Positions 62,272 to 64,000 of a DNA stretch of 64,000 nt are shown here, in pieces (positions within the stretch are counted from its first letter, which is position 1; each line of letters begins with the position of its first letter). The translations under genes and the position numbers were made by a program. The notes beneath the pieces were generated by a model, which saw nothing but the letters and a program-made list of their open reading frames with translations, made no database searches and had not been told where the DNA came from. This stretch comes from XN24 sp047921455. GTDB taxonomy: Bacteria > Pseudomonadota > Gammaproteobacteria > Steroidobacterales > XN24. The stretch is taken from positions 1 to 64,000 of the forward strand of contig JBLRWC010000002.1 in assembly GCA_047921455.1 (NCBI GenBank), in the 5' to 3' direction.

Positions 62272-63651
62272 TCAGCCCGCCTTGACGGCTTGGATCAGTT
62301 CGGAGACCGCGGCTTGCCCGTCCCCGTAGAGCATCCGGGTGTTGTCGAGATAGAACAACCGGTTCTCGATGCCCGAGAAGCCTTTGCCCTTGCCGCGCTT
62401 GATGACGATCACGTTCTTGGCCTTGTCGGCATTCAGGATCGGCATACCGTAGATCGGGCTGGACGGGTCGGTGCGGGCCACCGGGTTGACCACGTCGTTG
62501 GCGCCGATGACCAGCGCCACATCGGTGGTCTCGAAGTCCGAATTGATCTCGTCCAGGTCGGAGATCAGGTCGTAGGGCACGCCGGCCTCGGCGAGCAGTA
62601 CGTTCATGTGGCCGGGCATGCGTCCCGCCACCGGGTGAATCGCAAAGCGAACCTTGACGCCCTTCGACAGCAGCAGCTGGGTCAGTTCCCAGACCTTGTG
62701 CTGGGCCTGCGCGACGGCGAGACCGTAGCCTGGAATGATGATGACGCGATCGGCAAAAGCCATCATGATGCCGGCGTCCGAGCTCTCGATGGGCTTCATG
62801 CTGCCCTCGACTTCGCCGCCATCCACCGCTTCGTCGCCAAATGCGCTGAACAATACGCTGGCCAGCGAGCGGTTCATGGCCTTGGCCATCAGCTGGGTCA
62901 GCAGCGTGCCGGCGGCGCCCACCACCGTACCCGCGATGATCATCACCTCGTTGCCGAGCACAAAGCCCTTGAAGGCGACGGCCAGCCCGGTCAAGGCGTT
63001 GTAGAGCGAGATGACCACTGGCATGTCGGCGCCGCCGATCGGCGCGGTCAGCATGATGCCGGCCACCAGCGCCAGCACGAAGAACAGTGTCACCAGGGTG
63101 ATGTGCGCTGGATAATTGCCCAGCAGGAACAAGCCGATGATGAACGCGCCGAGCAGCAGTGCGGCGTTCACCTGGTTGATCATCTTGAAACGGATCGGCT
63201 TGTTCATCCATCCCTGCAGCTTGGCGAAAGCCACCAGGCTGCCGGAAAACGAGACCGAGCCGATCAGGCCGCCGAGCACGGCGAGAAAACCGACCGTGAC
63301 CGAATCGGGAGCGCCCTTGTAGAGCGTGACCGCAGCAATCGCGCCGGCCGCGCCGCCGCCCATGCCGTTGTAGAGCGCAATCATCTGCGGCATGTCGGTC
63401 ATGGCGACCTTCTTGCCGGTCCACCAGGCGAGACCGCCGCCGACCAGGATGCCGACAATGATCAGCGTGATGTTGACGGTCGTCATACCGGGCCAGAAGA
63501 AGGTCACGACCGTCGCGAGCACCATGCCCCAGCCGGCCCAGAGAATGCCGCCGCGCGCGGTGCGCGGTGAGCTCATGCGCTTCAGGCCGATAATGAACAG
63601 GAAGGCCGCGACAAAGTAACTGGCCTTGATCATCAAGGTTGCGAAATCCAT
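62272..63651 (-). CDS. pntB: NAD(P) transhydrogenase subunit beta
   Basis: A 459-aa inner-membrane subunit that couples proton flow to hydride transfer from NADH to NADP. It has about nine membrane helices (including IIVGILVGGGLAWW and GGGAAGAIAAVTLYKG), then the NADP-binding domain III with IIIPGYGLAVAQAQHKV, GRMPGHMNVLLAEAGVPYD and VIGANDVVNPVARTDPSSPI, all canonical. It overlaps the preceding small subunit by one base. Confidence 0.96.
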   Translation of the reverse strand: MDFATLMIKASYFVAAFLFIIGLKRMSSPRTARGGILWAGWGMVLATVVTFFWPGMTTVNITLIIVGILVGGGLAWWTGKKVAMTDMPQMIALYNGMGGGAAGAIAAVTLYKGAPDSVTVGFLAVLGGLIGSVSFSGSLVAFAKLQGWMNKPIRFKMINQVNAALLLGAFIIGLFLLGNYPAHITLVTLFFVLALVAGIMLTAPIGGADMPVVISLYNALTGLAVAFKGFVLGNEVMIIAGTVVGAAGTLLTQLMAKAMNRSLASVLFSAFGDEAVDGGEVEGSMKPIESSDAGIMMAFADRVIIIPGYGLAVAQAQHKVWELTQLLLSKGVKVRFAIHPVAGRMPGHMNVLLAEAGVPYDLISDLDEINSDFETTDVALVIGANDVVNPVARTDPSSPIYGMPILNADKAKNVIVIKRGKGKGFSGIENRLFYLDNTRMLYGDGQAAVSELIQAVKAG

Positions 63652-63941
63652 TATTTCCGCTCCCCGCTGGCCTTGAACATTTCCAGCATGCGCTCGGTGA
63701 CCACGTAGCCGCCGACCGCGTTGCCGGCGCCGAGTACCACGCCGACGAAGCCAATGACCTGGCCGGTCAGGCTTTCGGCGGTGCCGAGCGCGACCATCGA
63801 ACCCACCAGCACGATCCCGTGCACGAAGTTGGAGCCCGACATCAGCGGCGTGTGCAGGATGACCGGTACGCGGGCGATGATCTCGTAGCCGGTGAAAGCT
63901 GCGAGCATGAAGATGTAGAGTGCGATGAATCCGTCGATCAT
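63651..63941 (-). CDS. pntAb: NAD(P) transhydrogenase subunit alpha part 2
   Basis: A 96-aa protein with three membrane helices, the separate C-terminal membrane part of PntA (split-alpha form). FMLAAFTGYEIIARVPVILH, TPLMSGSNFVHGIVLVG and GNAVGGYVVTERMLEMF are diagnostic. Its ATG overlaps the stop of part 1 (ATGA). Confidence 0.95.
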   Translation of the reverse strand: MIDGFIALYIFMLAAFTGYEIIARVPVILHTPLMSGSNFVHGIVLVGSMVALGTAESLTGQVIGFVGVVLGAGNAVGGYVVTERMLEMFKASGERK

Positions 63942-64000
63942 GACCCTTGTCCTCCGCTGGCTCCCTCGATGCGCTCGCGGGTGGGCGCGTGGCCGATGCG
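63938..64000 (-). CDS. pntAa: NAD(P) transhydrogenase subunit alpha part 1, C-terminal end (partial)
   Basis: Only the last 20 residues (RIGHAPTRERIEGASGGQGS) and the stop are in the window; the gene continues past the right edge. Identity is inferred from the order PntAa-PntAb-PntB and the stop/start overlap. Confidence 0.75.
   Translation of the reverse strand, partial: RIGHAPTRERIEGASGGQGS

Overview
The window looks like a contig from a high-GC gammaproteobacterium, probably assembled from a metagenome. The housekeeping blocks carry gammaproteobacterial orders: LysM protein / def-fmt-rsmB-DUF4390-ntrYX, dprA-smg then topA-hemF, priA-argS-SPOR protein, hemB-aroE and pntAB. A run of 100 N at 19693-19792 is flanked by an identical 55-bp sequence, so it is a scaffolding artefact and not missing DNA. 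I cannot name the genus.

Layout. 1-9142: an accessory defence block on the + strand. It holds the end of hsdS, a PHP-domain/SMC-like ATPase (TrlF type), a stub of an AlbA_2-type gene, hsdR, a YgjP/DUF45 metallopeptidase and a 579-aa protein I do not recognise. 9143-10764: a gene graveyard with a TnsD (Tn7-like) C-terminus, IS91-family transposase pieces, and one reading frame that joins parts of hisD, hisB and hisE in operon order. 10905-13130: an orphan OmcA/MtrC-like decaheme lipoprotein. An exact 110-bp piece of this gene is repeated just upstream of it. 13476-14921: a BON-MscS channel.

15093-24295 is the most interesting region. A thermostable-hemolysin-family protein, an acyl-adenylating enzyme, a heme-oxygenase-like diiron oxidase candidate, an SDR and a periplasmic TPR protein run into an OmpR-type response regulator and a QseC-type kinase. 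A GT2 / LABN / GT39 set follows, as used for lipid-linked sugar transfer to lipid A. Both transcription units begin with a TTAAG-N6-TTAAG direct repeat (PmrA/QseB-type box), each 10 bp before a TAGNNT -10 element. This suggests one two-component regulon that remodels the envelope with an uncharacterised fatty-acyl chemistry branch.

24296-26690: a second graveyard. It holds a perfect LexA box with a start codon but no gene, IS91 and IS66 tails, and an HTH stub fused to an IS91 N-terminus. Between these pieces lie an unknown secreted protein and a haloalkane dehalogenase. 26691-30900: tungstate-binding protein, OprO/P porin, beta-propeller protein, a ModA-like protein and an ABC ATPase fragment, with no permease.

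31086-64000: mostly core genes. They are an enolase-superfamily enzyme, glycine-zipper lipoprotein, mtgA, TRIC channel, HD hydrolase, xthA, prlC, gor, gamma carbonic anhydrase, aroE, hemB, MAPEG, VOC, hemF, topA, smg, dprA, LysM protein, def, fmt, rsmB, DUF4390, ntrY, a degenerate ntrX, SPOR protein, argS, priA, pntB and pntA. A small DnaA-box cluster beside an AT-rich stretch lies upstream of priA. I saw no rRNA, tRNA or CRISPR array.
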